A stretch of 35,747 bases of DNA, from positions 2,038,395 to 2,074,141 of the forward strand of contig NZ_RDBP01000012.1 in NCBI RefSeq assembly GCF_008042045.1, read 5' to 3'. The first letter of the stretch is position 1, and every line of letters starts with the position of its first letter. Of the stretch, positions 1 through 8,755 are shown piece after piece. Below the pieces are notes generated by a model. That model was given only the letters and a program-made list of their open reading frames with translations. It did not search any database and was not told the DNA's origin. This DNA comes from Streptomyces sp. T39. GTDB lineage: Bacteria > Actinomycetota > Actinomycetes > Streptomycetales > Streptomycetaceae. The translations under genes were made by a program, and so were the position numbers.

Positions 1-25
1 CCCTCGTGCGTACGGGTCCGCGGAA

Positions 26-967
26 TCAGCCGGTGCGCTCCGCCCGGCGCCGGCTCCGGCGCCACAGCGCCTTCTGCACCAGCAGGGTCGCCGTGCCGGC
101 GAGCACGATGCCCGCGAGGTTCAGCAGGAGCTGCTCGGTCGAGCCCCACGCCTGCGCGTACTCGCGGTAGCTGAAGGCGACGGCGGCGTTGGCCGCTGCC
201 GGGACGGTCGTCACCGAGATGGCCACGCCGACCAGGGCGCCCGACTTGGCCGACGTCAGCGAGAGCATGCCGGCCGTTCCGGCGAGGGCGGCGACGACGA
301 AGGAGAAGGCGTCCGGGTCGTAGATGAACCGGGTGTTGGGCCGGTCGCCCTCGACCTGTTCGTCGGTGAACAGGCCGAGCGCGTCCATCAGCAGGCTGAA
401 GCCGACGGTCACCAGCATCGCGGCCGCGAAGCCGGCGAGCAGGGCGATCAGGCAGCGCCAGGCGAGGCGCGGTGTCCGCCGCACCAGGGCCGTGCAGATC
501 CCCGCCAGCGGTCCGAACTCCGGGCCGACGGCCATGGCGCCGACGATGAGGATCGCGTTGTCCAGGACGACGCCGCAGGCGGCGATCATCGTGGCCAGCA
601 TCAGGAACGCCAGATAGGTGACGCTGAGCGTCGACTCCTCGTGCGTGGCGTCCGAGAGCTGCTCCCACAGCACCGCGTCGGCGGCCTCCCCGGGCGCATC
701 CTTCTCCGCGCGGTCGGCACGCGCGGACAGGGACAGCCCGATCTCGTCCACGGACACCGAGCCGGACTTGTCGATCCCCATGTTCCGCAGCTCGGACAGG
801 ACCGCGTCGCCGGCCTCCCGGGCGACGTCGCACAGCACGAGGTCCCCGCGCGGATCGCGGGCGGCCCCTTCGAGGACCACCAGATGGGCGGTGCCGACGG
901 TCTTCTCCAGCAGTCCGGTCACCTCGGCCGTGAGGTCGGCCGGTGTGATCACTCGCAGGTGCAGCAC
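26..967 (-). CDS. DUF389 family integral membrane protein
   Basis: A 313-aa membrane protein of the DUF389 family, whose biochemical role is not established. Residues 1-110 form a soluble N-terminal region, as usual in the actinobacterial members. The remainder is a run of hydrophobic helices beginning with TYLAFLMLATMIAACGVVL, followed by the family-typical NAILIVGAMAVGPEFGP stretch, and ends in an Arg-rich cytoplasmic tail. The GTG start is supported by an AGGGGGA ribosome site about five bases upstream. It begins only ten bases after the coaA stop on the same strand, so the two are probably co-transcribed. Family assignment is firm. Function is unknown, and a link to CoA metabolism is only suggested by position. 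Confidence 0.85.
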   Translation of the reverse strand: MLHLRVITPADLTAEVTGLLEKTVGTAHLVVLEGAARDPRGDLVLCDVAREAGDAVLSELRNMGIDKSGSVSVDEIGLSLSARADRAEKDAPGEAADAVLWEQLSDATHEESTLSVTYLAFLMLATMIAACGVVLDNAILIVGAMAVGPEFGPLAGICTALVRRTPRLAWRCLIALLAGFAAAMLVTVGFSLLMDALGLFTDEQVEGDRPNTRFIYDPDAFSFVVAALAGTAGMLSLTSAKSGALVGVAISVTTVPAAANAAVAFSYREYAQAWGSTEQLLLNLAGIVLAGTATLLVQKALWRRSRRRAERTG

Positions 968-977
968 GCGGGTCCCC

Positions 978-1973
978 CTAGAGCTTGCGCAGCGACAGCC
1001 GCTGGACCTTGTGGTCGGGCCCCTTGCGCAGCACCAGTGTGGCGCGTCCCCGGGTGGGGGCCACGTTCTCCAGCAGATTGGGCTTGTTGATGGTGCGCCA
1101 CATGGTCCGTGCGTAGTCCAGGGCCTCCTCCTCGGAGACCTGGGTGTACTTGCGGAAGTAGGAGAACGGGTTCTGGAACGCCGTCTCGCGCAGCTTGCGG
1201 AAGCGGTTCAGGTACCAGGTCTCGATGTCCTCGGGCCGGGCGTCGACGTACACGCTGAAGTCGAAGTAGTCGGCGAGCCCCACCCGGGTGCGGCCGTCCT
1301 GGCCGGGCAGCGCCGGCTGGAGGACGTTGAGCCCCTCGACGATCAGGATGTCCGGCCGGCGCACGGTCAGCCGCTCGTCGGGCACGATGTCGTAGATCAG
1401 GTGGGAGTAGACCGGCGCGGTGACCTCGTCCTTGCCCGCCTTGATGTCCGCGACGAACCGGGTCAGCGCCCGGCGGTCGTACGACTCCGGGAAGCCCTTG
1501 CGCGACATGAGGCCGCGGGCCCGGAGCTCCTTCATCGGCAGCAGGAAACCGTCGGTGGTCACCAGCTCGACGCGCGGGTGCTCCGGCCAGCGGGCGAGCA
1601 GCGCCTGGAGCAGCCGGGCCACGGTGGACTTGCCGACGGCCACGGAGCCGGCGACTCCTATGACGAACGGCGTCCCCCGCTGGGCGCCGTGCCCGTTGCC
1701 CGCGTCCCCGAGGAAGGTGTTGAGCGCGCCCCGCAGCTCGGCGGTGGCCTGCACGTACAGGTTCAGCAGCCGGGAGAGCGGCAGGTACACGTCCCGGACC
1801 TCGTCGAGGTCGATGACGTCGCCCAGGCCCCGCAGCTGCTCGACCTCCTCGGCGGTCAGCGGCAGCGGGGTTTTCTCGCGCAGGGCGCTCCACTGTGCGC
1901 GGGTGAGGTCGACGTACGGCGTCGACGGAGGCTCTGCCCGGCGGTGGGAGCTTCGTGGCGGCGAAGAGATCAC
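978..1973 (-). CDS. coaA: Type I pantothenate kinase
   Basis: Pantothenate kinase, which phosphorylates pantothenate with ATP in the first step of cytoplasmic CoA biosynthesis. The 331-aa product has the P-loop [12 protein letters not shown] near residues 105-116, the TTDGFLLP motif and the YDIVPDE and [11 protein letters not shown] segments of the bacterial type I (CoaA, PRK-like) enzymes, at the usual length. I chose the GTG start (protein begins MISSPPRSS) because a GACAAT hexamer lies seven bases upstream, suggesting a leaderless transcript. An in-frame ATG at 1982 would add three residues, and neither start has a good ribosome site. The DUF389 gene follows after ten bases. The ABC transporter pair at 2154 is divergent. 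Confidence 0.95.
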   Translation of the reverse strand: MISSPPRSSHRRAEPPSTPYVDLTRAQWSALREKTPLPLTAEEVEQLRGLGDVIDLDEVRDVYLPLSRLLNLYVQATAELRGALNTFLGDAGNGHGAQRGTPFVIGVAGSVAVGKSTVARLLQALLARWPEHPRVELVTTDGFLLPMKELRARGLMSRKGFPESYDRRALTRFVADIKAGKDEVTAPVYSHLIYDIVPDERLTVRRPDILIVEGLNVLQPALPGQDGRTRVGLADYFDFSVYVDARPEDIETWYLNRFRKLRETAFQNPFSYFRKYTQVSEEEALDYARTMWRTINKPNLLENVAPTRGRATLVLRKGPDHKVQRLSLRKL

Positions 1974-2064
1974 ACGGCCCATTGTCGGGGCTGGGCCCCG
2001 GTTGTGGGGGGTGGGCTGGGTCACGCCGGTGCGCCCCTGCCCCGTGCGCGGGGGCGGTCCGGGC

Positions 2065-2091
2065 GGAATGTCAGTGGCGTGCGTCACGGTT
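2065..2091 (+). promoter_or_regulatory. Candidate ECF (SigR-like) promoter for the ABC transporter
   Basis: GGAAT at 2065-2069 and GTT at 2089-2091 are separated by 19 bases. This resembles the GGGAAT-N18-GTT pattern recalled for SigR of Streptomyces, with one base more spacing. It lies about 60 bases before the ABC ATPase start. The motif is short and a chance match is possible. Confidence 0.3.
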
Positions 2092-2153
2092 GTGGAAGAG
2101 GTGGGCGCCGACCCGCGACGTCCGCGACACCGCGAGGTCACGAGGGGACTCCC

Positions 2154-3194
2154 ATGACGTACGCGATCCAGGCGGAGGGCCTGGTCAAGCGGTTCAAGGA
2201 CACCGAAGCCCTGGCGGGCGTGGATCTGGCGGCCCGGACCGGTTCGGTGCTCGGCCTCCTCGGCCCGAACGGCGCGGGCAAGACGACGGCCGTGCGGATC
2301 TTCGCCACCCTGCTGCCGCCCGACGGGGGCCGCGCCACGGTGGCGGGCCACGACGTGGTCGGCGAGGCGGGCGCCGTGCGCTCCCTCATCGGTCTGACCG
2401 GCCAGTACGCGGCCGTCGACGAGAATCTCACCGGCACCGAGAACCTGCTGCTCATCGGCCGTCTGCTCGGAATGGGCCGGCCGGACGCGCGGGCACGCGC
2501 CCGGGAACTGCTGGACAGATTCGGTCTCTCGGACGCGGCGGGGCGGGCCGCGAAGACGTACTCCGGCGGGATGCGCAGGCGCCTCGACCTGGCGGCCAGC
2601 CTGGTCGGTCGGCCCAGCATCCTCTTCCTCGACGAGCCCACCACGGGGCTCGACCCGCACAGCCGCGGAGAGCTGTGGGACATGCTGCGTGCCCTGGTGG
2701 CCGAGGGCACCACCGCGCTGCTCACCACCCAGTACCTGAACGAGGCCGATGTGCTGGCCGACGACATCGTGGTCATCGACAAGGGGCGGGTGATCGCCCA
2801 GGGTACGCCCGACCGGCTGAAGAACGAGGTGGGCGGCCAGGTGCTGGAGGTCCGCCCGCTCGCCCCCGGCGACCTCGCCGCCGTGCACGGGCTCGTCGCC
2901 CGGGCCGCGGGGCCGGGCACCCGGATCGAGGGCGAGGCGGTCACCGCCCCGGTCAACGATCCGGAGCTGATGCCCGCGGTGGTCCGCCGGCTCGACCGCG
3001 AGGGCATCGCGGTCGGCGAACTGGCGCTGCGGCGCTCCTCCCTGGACGAGGTCTTCCTCGCGCTCACCGGCCACCGGGCCGCCCCGCGCGACGGCAACGG
3101 GTCCGGTGCGGGGGGCGGGGACGGCGACGCGGACGCGGGGTCCGGCGGTGCGGCGGGCCCGGCGGCGACGGCCCAGGCGGTGGGTTCGCGATGA
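2154..3194 (+). CDS. ABC transporter ATP-binding protein, DrrA-like
   Basis: The ATPase subunit of a two-component exporter of the daunorubicin-resistance (DrrA) type, 346 aa. Walker A is GPNGAGKTT (about residues 38-46), the ABC signature is [14 protein letters not shown], and Walker B is [13 protein letters not shown]. The DrrA-type C-terminal domain follows, with [16 protein letters not shown]. The last ~40 residues are a Gly/Asp/Ala-rich low-complexity tail. The ATG has a GAGGGG ribosome site. Its TGA overlaps the permease ATG by four bases (ATGA), so the pair is translationally coupled. The substrate cannot be read from sequence. Export of a hydrophobic metabolite or drug is the family's usual role. 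Confidence 0.93.
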   Translation: MTYAIQAEGLVKRFKDTEALAGVDLAARTGSVLGLLGPNGAGKTTAVRIFATLLPPDGGRATVAGHDVVGEAGAVRSLIGLTGQYAAVDENLTGTENLLLIGRLLGMGRPDARARARELLDRFGLSDAAGRAAKTYSGGMRRRLDLAASLVGRPSILFLDEPTTGLDPHSRGELWDMLRALVAEGTTALLTTQYLNEADVLADDIVVIDKGRVIAQGTPDRLKNEVGGQVLEVRPLAPGDLAAVHGLVARAAGPGTRIEGEAVTAPVNDPELMPAVVRRLDREGIAVGELALRRSSLDEVFLALTGHRAAPRDGNGSGAGGGDGDADAGSGGAAGPAATAQAVGSR

Positions 3195-4000
3195 CCGGCG
3201 CGACGCTCACCGCCCCGCTCACGGCATCCGGCCGGGTGCGGCCGCTGGCGTGGGCAGGCCAGACCTTGACGATGGCGTGGCGCAGTCTCGTGGCGGTCAA
3301 GCACAACCCGCTGGAGCTGGTGGACTACAGCGTCACGCCGATCATGTTCGTCTTCCTCTTCACCTATGTGCTGGGCGGGCAGATGGCCGGCTCGACCGAC
3401 GCCTATCTGGAGTACGCGCTGCCCGGGATCATCGTGCAGAACACCCTCTTCATGACGGTGTACACGGCGATGGCCCTCAACACGGACCTGACGAAGGGCG
3501 TCTTCGACCGGCTGCGCAGCCTGCCCATCGCCCGTTCCGCGCCGCTCATCGGCCGCATCACCGCGGATCTCGCCAAGCACGTGTGGGCCATGCTGCTGAT
3601 GATCGGCATCGGCGTGCTGATGGGCTTCCGGATCACCGGCGGGTTCGGCGGATTCCTGCTCGGCGCCGTGCTGCTGATCGTCTTCGCGGCGGCCGTCTCC
3701 TGGACCGCGGTGCTCATCGGCATGCTCGCCGGCGACGCGGAGAAGGTGCAGGCGTTCGCCTTCACCCTGATCTTCCCCATCACGTTCACCAGCAGCGCGT
3801 TCGTCGTCGTCGACACGATGCCGGGCTGGCTCCAGGCGTGGAGCGACGTCAACCCGGTCACCCATCTGTCCGACGCCTACCGGGGTCTGCTCGTCGGCGG
3901 CCCGGTGGCGGAGCCGGTGCTGTGGTCGCTGGTCTGGGCCGTGGGCATAGCGGCGGTGTTCTGCCCGCTGGCGATGCGGGCGTACCGCGCCAAGGTCTGA
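3191..4000 (+). CDS. ABC-2 type transporter permease, DrrB-like
   Basis: The membrane partner of the upstream ATPase, 269 aa, with about six hydrophobic helices. The ABC-2 pattern is clear: an N-terminal cytoplasmic stretch, then [19 protein letters not shown], then [12 protein letters not shown] and the conserved [14 protein letters not shown] loop, and [17 protein letters not shown] before the final helix. These are features of DrrB-type exporters such as daunorubicin-resistance permeases. The start ATG overlaps the ATPase stop. A functional transporter would be two ATPases plus two permeases in the cytoplasmic membrane. Substrate unknown. Confidence 0.93.
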   Translation: MTGATLTAPLTASGRVRPLAWAGQTLTMAWRSLVAVKHNPLELVDYSVTPIMFVFLFTYVLGGQMAGSTDAYLEYALPGIIVQNTLFMTVYTAMALNTDLTKGVFDRLRSLPIARSAPLIGRITADLAKHVWAMLLMIGIGVLMGFRITGGFGGFLLGAVLLIVFAAAVSWTAVLIGMLAGDAEKVQAFAFTLIFPITFTSSAFVVVDTMPGWLQAWSDVNPVTHLSDAYRGLLVGGPVAEPVLWSLVWAVGIAAVFCPLAMRAYRAKV

Positions 4001-4039
4001 GCCCCCGTCCGTCTCGGTGCCGGGCCGGTCCCCGCGCCG

Positions 4040-4052
4040 TAGGCTGCCGACA
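4040..4052 (+). promoter_or_regulatory. Leaderless -10 element of glmS
   Basis: TAGGCT at 4040-4045 lies exactly six bases before the glmS ATG, and there is no ribosome site. This places the expected transcription start on or next to the A of ATG, as in leaderless actinobacterial mRNAs. Confidence 0.55.
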
Positions 4053-5899
4053 TGTGCGGAATCGTGGGTTACGTCGGCGGACAGTCGGCGCTGGATGTGG
4101 TCGTCGCGGGTCTGAAGCGGCTCGAGTACCGCGGATACGACTCGGCGGGTGTGGCGGTGCTCGCCGACGGAGGACTCGCCGCGGCGAAGAAGGCGGGCAA
4201 GCTCGTCAATCTGGAGAAGGAACTGACGGAACGGCCGCTGCCGGCCGGCTCCACCGCCATCGGGCACACCCGGTGGGCCACGCACGGCGGGCCCACGGAC
4301 GTCAACGCCCACCCCCACCTCGACAACGCGGGGCGCGTCGCCGTCGTCCACAACGGCATCATCGAGAACTTCGCCGCGCTGCGGGCGGAGCTCGCCGAGC
4401 GCGGGCACGACCTGGCCTCCGAGACGGACACCGAGGTGGTCGCCCACCTGCTGGCCGAGGCGTTCTCGTCCGTGGGGGACCTCGCCGAGTCGATGCGCCT
4501 GGTGTGCCGGCAGCTGGAGGGCGCCTTCACCCTGGTGGCCGTGCACGCGGACGAGCCCGACGTGGTCGTCGGCGCCCGGCGCAACTCCCCGCTGGTGGTG
4601 GGCGTGGGGGAGGGCGAGTCCTTCCTCGCCTCGGACGTGGCGGCGTTCATCGCCCACACCCGGTCGGCCGTCGAACTGGGGCAGGACCAGGTCGTGGAGC
4701 TCCGGCGGGACGGCGTGACCGTGACCGGCTTCGACGGGGAGCCCGCGGAGGTGCGGGCCTACCACGTGGACTGGGACGCCTCGGCGGCGGAGAAGGGCGG
4801 ATACGACTACTTCATGCTCAAGGAGATCGCCGAGCAGCCGAAGGCCGTCGCCGACACCCTCCTCGGCCGCATCGACGCCTCGGGGGCGCTGAGCCTCGAC
4901 GAGATCCGCATCCCGGCGAACGTGCTGCGCGAGGCGGACAAGATCGTCATCGTCGCCTGCGGCACCGCCTTCCACGCCGGGCTGATCGCCAAGTACGCGA
5001 TCGAGCACTGGACCCGCCTGCCGTGCGAGGTGGAGCTGGCGAGCGAGTTCCGCTACCGGGACCCGATCCTCGACCAGCGCACGCTGGTCGTCGCGATCTC
5101 GCAGTCCGGCGAGACCATGGACACGCTGATGGCGCTGCGCCACGCGCGCGAACAGGGCGCGCGGGTCCTGGCGATCTGCAACACCAACGGCTCGACGATC
5201 CCCCGCGAGTCGGACGCGGTGCTCTACACCCACGCCGGGCCGGAGGTCGCCGTCGCCTCCACGAAGGCGTTCCTGACGCAGGTCGTCGCCTGCTATCTGG
5301 TCGCCCTGTACCTGGGGCAGGTGCGCGGCACCAAGTGGGGCGACGAGATCCGGGCCGTGATCCGCGACCTGGCGCAGATCTCCGGCGCGGTGGAGCGGGT
5401 GCTGGAGACCATGGAGCCGGTGCGGGAGCTGGCGAGGTCGCTGGCCCACAAGAACACGGTCCTCTTCCTCGGCCGCCACGTGGGCTACCCGGTCGCGCTG
5501 GAGGGCGCGCTGAAGCTCAAGGAGCTGGCCTACATGCACGCGGAGGGCTTCGCGGCCGGTGAGCTCAAGCACGGTCCGATCGCCCTGATCGAGGAGGACC
5601 TGCCGGTGGTGGTGGTCGTGCCGTCGCCGCGCGGCAGGTCCGTGCTGCACGACAAGATCGTCTCCAACATCCAGGAGATCCGGGCCCGTGGCGCACGGAC
5701 CATCGTGATCGCCGAGGAGGGCGACGAGGCCGTCGTCCCGTACGCGGACCATCTGGTCCGGATCCCGGCGACCCCGACGCTGCTCCAGCCCATGGTGGCC
5801 ACGGTGCCCCTCCAGGTGTTCGCCTGCGAGCTGGCGACGGCCCGGGGCAACGAGGTCGACCAGCCGAGGAACCTGGCGAAGTCGGTGACGGTGGAATGA
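4052..5899 (+). CDS. glmS: Glutamine--fructose-6-phosphate aminotransferase (isomerizing)
   Basis: GlmS makes glucosamine-6-phosphate from fructose-6-phosphate and glutamine, the entry step to UDP-GlcNAc and peptidoglycan. The 615-aa protein starts [10 protein letters not shown], so Cys2 becomes the N-terminal nucleophile of the class II glutaminase domain (to about residue 230). Two SIS sugar-isomerase domains follow, with [10 protein letters not shown] near residue 350 and ELKHGPIAL further on. It ends with the conserved [13 protein letters not shown]. Length is normal. There is no ribosome site, but a TAGGCT hexamer six bases upstream suggests leaderless expression. acpS follows after 55 bases. 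Confidence 0.98.
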   Translation: MCGIVGYVGGQSALDVVVAGLKRLEYRGYDSAGVAVLADGGLAAAKKAGKLVNLEKELTERPLPAGSTAIGHTRWATHGGPTDVNAHPHLDNAGRVAVVHNGIIENFAALRAELAERGHDLASETDTEVVAHLLAEAFSSVGDLAESMRLVCRQLEGAFTLVAVHADEPDVVVGARRNSPLVVGVGEGESFLASDVAAFIAHTRSAVELGQDQVVELRRDGVTVTGFDGEPAEVRAYHVDWDASAAEKGGYDYFMLKEIAEQPKAVADTLLGRIDASGALSLDEIRIPANVLREADKIVIVACGTAFHAGLIAKYAIEHWTRLPCEVELASEFRYRDPILDQRTLVVAISQSGETMDTLMALRHAREQGARVLAICNTNGSTIPRESDAVLYTHAGPEVAVASTKAFLTQVVACYLVALYLGQVRGTKWGDEIRAVIRDLAQISGAVERVLETMEPVRELARSLAHKNTVLFLGRHVGYPVALEGALKLKELAYMHAEGFAAGELKHGPIALIEEDLPVVVVVPSPRGRSVLHDKIVSNIQEIRARGARTIVIAEEGDEAVVPYADHLVRIPATPTLLQPMVATVPLQVFACELATARGNEVDQPRNLAKSVTVE

Positions 5900-5954
5900 G
5901 CGACGGCGGAACGAGCGCGGCGACACGCGCGGGAAGGGCGGGGGAGACCGGCTG

Positions 5955-6323
5955 ATGATCATCGGGGTGGGGATCGACGTCGCGGAGATCGACCGGTTCG
6001 CCGAGTCGCTCCAGCGCACACCGGCCATGGCCCGGCGGCTCTTCGTCGAGCACGAACTGCTGCTGCCGAGCGGGGAACGCCGGGGGTACGCCTCCCTCGC
6101 GGCCCGGTTCGCGGCGAAGGAGGCGCTCGCCAAGGCCCTCGGCGCGCCCGCCGGGCTGCTCTGGACGGACGCCGAGGTCTACGTGGAGGACACCGGCCGC
6201 CCCCGGCTCCGCGTCCGCGGCACGGTCCGGGCGCGGGCGGCCGAACTGGGCGTCCGCTCCTGGCACGTGTCGCTCAGTCATGATGCGGGCGTGGCGTCCG
6301 CGGTGGTGATCGCGGAGGGGTAG
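5955..6323 (+). CDS. acpS: Holo-[acyl-carrier-protein] synthase
   Basis: AcpS transfers the 4'-phosphopantetheine arm of CoA to a serine of apo-acyl carrier protein. The 122-aa protein has both family motifs: [10 protein letters not shown] with Mg-binding Asp8, and [11 protein letters not shown] with Glu56 and the catalytic-site Lys55. The C-terminal [16 protein letters not shown] strand is also typical. Besides fatty acid synthase ACP, such enzymes in Streptomyces can serve polyketide carrier proteins, which cannot be decided here. It lies 55 bases after glmS and 79 before nnr, all on the plus strand. Confidence 0.97.
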   Translation: MIIGVGIDVAEIDRFAESLQRTPAMARRLFVEHELLLPSGERRGYASLAARFAAKEALAKALGAPAGLLWTDAEVYVEDTGRPRLRVRGTVRARAAELGVRSWHVSLSHDAGVASAVVIAEG

Positions 6324-6402
6324 CCGGCCCGGATGCCGCCCCTCCGACGTGCCGGGCCGGGACGCCGCGTCGGCGGCGCCCGGCTGGGGCAGACTCAGGG
6401 GC

Positions 6403-7884
6403 ATGCGTAGTGCGTACAGCGTCGAAGCGGTCCGGCACGCCGAGGAACGGCTGATGGCGCGGCTGCCGGAGGGTGCTCTCATGCAGCGGGCCGCCGCCGG
6501 CCTGGCCGCTGCCTGTGCCGGGCTGCTGGGCAGGGTGTACGGGGCCCGTGTCGTGCTGCTCGTCGGCAGCGGGGCCAACGGCGGCGACACCCTCTTCGCC
6601 GGCGCCCGGCTGGCACGGCGCGGCGCCGGGGTCGCCGCCGTGCTGCTCGCCCCCGAGCGCACCCACGGGGCGGGCCTGGCGGCCCTGCTGGCCGCGGGCG
6701 GCCGGGTGGCTGACGACCCGTTCGAGCCGCTGGCCGCGGCCGATCTCGTCCTCGACGGCATCACCGGCATCGGCGGCATCGGCGGACTCCGCCCGGACGC
6801 CGTGCCGGTCGCCCGCGCCGCCCGCGGCTCCGACGCCGTCGTCGTCGCGGTCGACCTGCCGAGCGGGGTCGAGGCGGACAGCGGGGAGGTCCGGGGCGAG
6901 GCGCTGCGGGCGGATCTGACGGTCACCTTCGGCACCTACAAGCCCGGGCTGCTGGTCGATCCGGCACGGGAGTACGCCGGAGCCGTCCGGCTGGTGGACA
7001 TCGGCATCGGGGACGAACTGCCGTCCGTCGCCGGTCTGGAGGCGCTCCAGCACGCGGACCTCGCCCGGATGCTGCCGCTCCCGGCGGCCGAGAGCGACAA
7101 GTACCGGCGGGGTGTCGTCGGCGTCGTCGCCGGTTCCGCGCGCTACCCGGGCGCGGCCGTGCTGGCGGTGGCGGGCGCGCTGCGGGGCGGAGCCGGGGCC
7201 GTGCGCTACGTCGGCCCGGCCGCGGACGCGGTCGTCTCCCGCTTCCCGGAGTGCCTGGTCAGCGCCGGGCCGCCCGGGAAGGCGGGCCGGGTCCAGTCCT
7301 GGGTCGTCGGCCCCGGCATCGGCGAGAACGCCGATGCCGTGCGCGAGGTGCTCGCCACCGGCGTACCCGTCCTCGTCGACGCGGACGGGCTGCGCCTGCT
7401 GGACGCCGGGGACCTGAGCGGCCGGGAGGCGCCCACGCTGCTGACCCCGCACGCGGGGGAGGCCGCCGCGCTGCTCGGCGTGGCACGCGAGGAGGTGGAG
7501 GCCGCCCGGCTCGCCTCGGTGCGGGAACTGTCCGCGCGCTACGGGGCGACGGTGCTGCTCAAGGGCTCCACCACGCTCGTCGCGGACCCCGACGGTCGCG
7601 CGCCGGTGCGGGCCAACCCGATGGGATCGCCGTGGCTGGCGACCGCCGGCAGCGGCGACGTGCTCTCCGGGCTGGCCGGCTCGCTGCTCGCCGCCGGGCT
7701 GGACGCCCGGGACGCGGGGTCGGCCGCGGCCTACCTGCACGGCCTCGCGGCCCGGCTGGCCGCCGCCCGCGGCACCCCCCTCACCGCCGACGACGTGGCC
7801 GCGACGCTTCCTGCCGCATGGCACGACGTCCGGGAGCCCGGAGGGGGCGGGGTCGCCCGGCGCGACGCGCGAGGGGGGTCCTGA
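6403..7884 (+). CDS. nnr: Bifunctional NAD(P)H-hydrate epimerase / ADP-dependent dehydratase
   Basis: A 493-aa fusion that repairs hydrated NADH and NADPH. The N-terminal YjeF_N epimerase domain (about 1-215) contains the nucleotide-binding GSGANGGD and the VVAVDLPSGVEADSGEV motif. The C-terminal ribokinase-like dehydratase domain (about 225-493) contains LLTPHAGE, KGSTTLVADP and AGSGDVLSG, the last carrying the catalytic Asp. The chosen ATG gives MRSAYSVEAVRHAEE, the normal start of the family. The open frame extends upstream to 6349, but that part looks noncoding. A hairpin at 7902-7930 follows the stop. The gene often sits beside alr in actinobacteria, as here. Confidence 0.95.
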   Translation: MRSAYSVEAVRHAEERLMARLPEGALMQRAAAGLAAACAGLLGRVYGARVVLLVGSGANGGDTLFAGARLARRGAGVAAVLLAPERTHGAGLAALLAAGGRVADDPFEPLAAADLVLDGITGIGGIGGLRPDAVPVARAARGSDAVVVAVDLPSGVEADSGEVRGEALRADLTVTFGTYKPGLLVDPAREYAGAVRLVDIGIGDELPSVAGLEALQHADLARMLPLPAAESDKYRRGVVGVVAGSARYPGAAVLAVAGALRGGAGAVRYVGPAADAVVSRFPECLVSAGPPGKAGRVQSWVVGPGIGENADAVREVLATGVPVLVDADGLRLLDAGDLSGREAPTLLTPHAGEAAALLGVAREEVEAARLASVRELSARYGATVLLKGSTTLVADPDGRAPVRANPMGSPWLATAGSGDVLSGLAGSLLAAGLDARDAGSAAAYLHGLAARLAAARGTPLTADDVAATLPAAWHDVREPGGGGVARRDARGGS

Positions 7885-7901
7885 GCGGCCGCCTCGGGGG
7901 C

Positions 7902-7930
7902 CGTGGCGGGGTCGGAACGTCCCCGCCACG
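7902..7930 (+). terminator. Hairpin after nnr
   Basis: A perfect 10-bp stem, CGTGGCGGGG pairing with CCCCGCCACG, around a nine-base loop, 17 bases after the nnr stop. There is no T-run, as is common for terminators in this GC range. Confidence 0.55.
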
Positions 7931-8755
7931 ACCCGGCTCCGACCCGGAGCGGGCGGGGCCACGACGGTGAGATCGCCGGTGCGACGGCCGTGCCGTCACG
8001 ACCGGTGGACGCGATACGCCCGGCGCGCGCGGGGCTCCGGGGGCGGTCGTTCCGGCCCCCGCCGGGTCCGGATCGCCGGTGTGCGGGCTGCCCTGAGCCC
8101 CAGGGGGCCCGGATCGGCTGGTGCGCGCGGCCCGGGAAGTGGTCGCTGCGGCCCCCGCGGGCCTGGAACGCCTGGTGCTCGGGGCTCCGGGGAGCTGTTG
8201 TCCGGCTCGCTCGGCCGGGATCGCCCGGTGCGCGCGGCCGGGGGGAAGCGGTCGTTCCGGGCCTCGCCGGGTCCGGATCGCCGGTGTGCGGGCTTCCGCG
8301 GGATCGTTGCCCTGAGCCCCAGGGGGCCCGGATCGGCTGGTGCGCGCGGCCCGGGAAGTGGTCGCTGCGGCCCCCGCGGGCCTGGAACGCCTGGTGCTCG
8401 GGGCTCCGGGGAGCTGTTGTCCGGCTCGCTCGGCCGGGATCGCCCGGTGCGCGCGGCCGGGGGGAAGCGGTCGTTCCGGGCCTCGCCGGGTCCGGATCGC
8501 CGGTGTGCGGGCTCCCGCGGGATCGTTGCCCTGAGCCCCACGGGGCCCGGACCCCGCCCCGGCGGGCGCGGGCCTCGGGGAGCCGTCGTCCCGCCCCCGC
8601 CGGGCCCGGCACCCCCGGTGCCGCTGCCTGCCGCGTCGCCGGAATGGCCGAATGGCTCCGTGATGAGCGGGTTGCGGCGTCCTGTGCCGACCGCACCGGA
8701 CGCCCCGAGCCGGTCCAGCGGGGGTTGGGCAGCGGCTTCTGAGAGACTGGCCGCG
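7931..8755. other. Gene-free, repeat-filled spacer between nnr and alr
   Basis: No credible gene lies here. All frames stay open for long stretches only because the DNA is extremely GC-rich and the repeat period (219) is a multiple of three. Predicted peptides are low-complexity Gly/Pro/Arg/Ala on both strands. The central part is the nested tandem repeat listed separately. Weaker, degenerate copies of the ~55-bp unit extend on both sides, from about 7970 and to about 8610. The last ~150 bases before alr look like ordinary intergenic DNA with the alr promoter. Confidence 0.75.
8071..8549. repeat. Nested tandem repeat: 2 x 219 bp, each of four ~55-bp units
   Basis: Copies 8112-8330 and 8331-8549 are aligned base for base with a period of 219. 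They differ only at the T/C of the ggctTccg/ggctCccg site and at one G/C near the end, so 217 of 219 agree. Each copy divides into four related units of 54, 53, 57 and 55 bases starting at 8112, 8166, 8219 and 8276. Each opens with GAtCGccyGGTG-like sequence and ends in a G/C-rich CCGGG-type stretch. An incomplete unit (8071-8111) precedes the array. The near identity of the two copies implies a recent duplication of an older, diverged array. Confidence 0.9.

Noticed and set aside
2138..6133. 1331-aa minus-strand reading frame
   Set aside because: Antisense shadow of the ABC genes and glmS, with no recognisable motif and the wrong codon-position GC pattern.
8071..8549. CRISPR array
   Set aside because: Units are contiguous and diverged with no unique spacers, and no cas genes are nearby.
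7967..8755. Upstream extension of the alr frame through the repeat array
   Set aside because: The frame is open only because the repeat has no stop codons and a period divisible by three. The peptide is low-complexity, and the conserved racemase start lies at 8756 with a plausible -10 before it.
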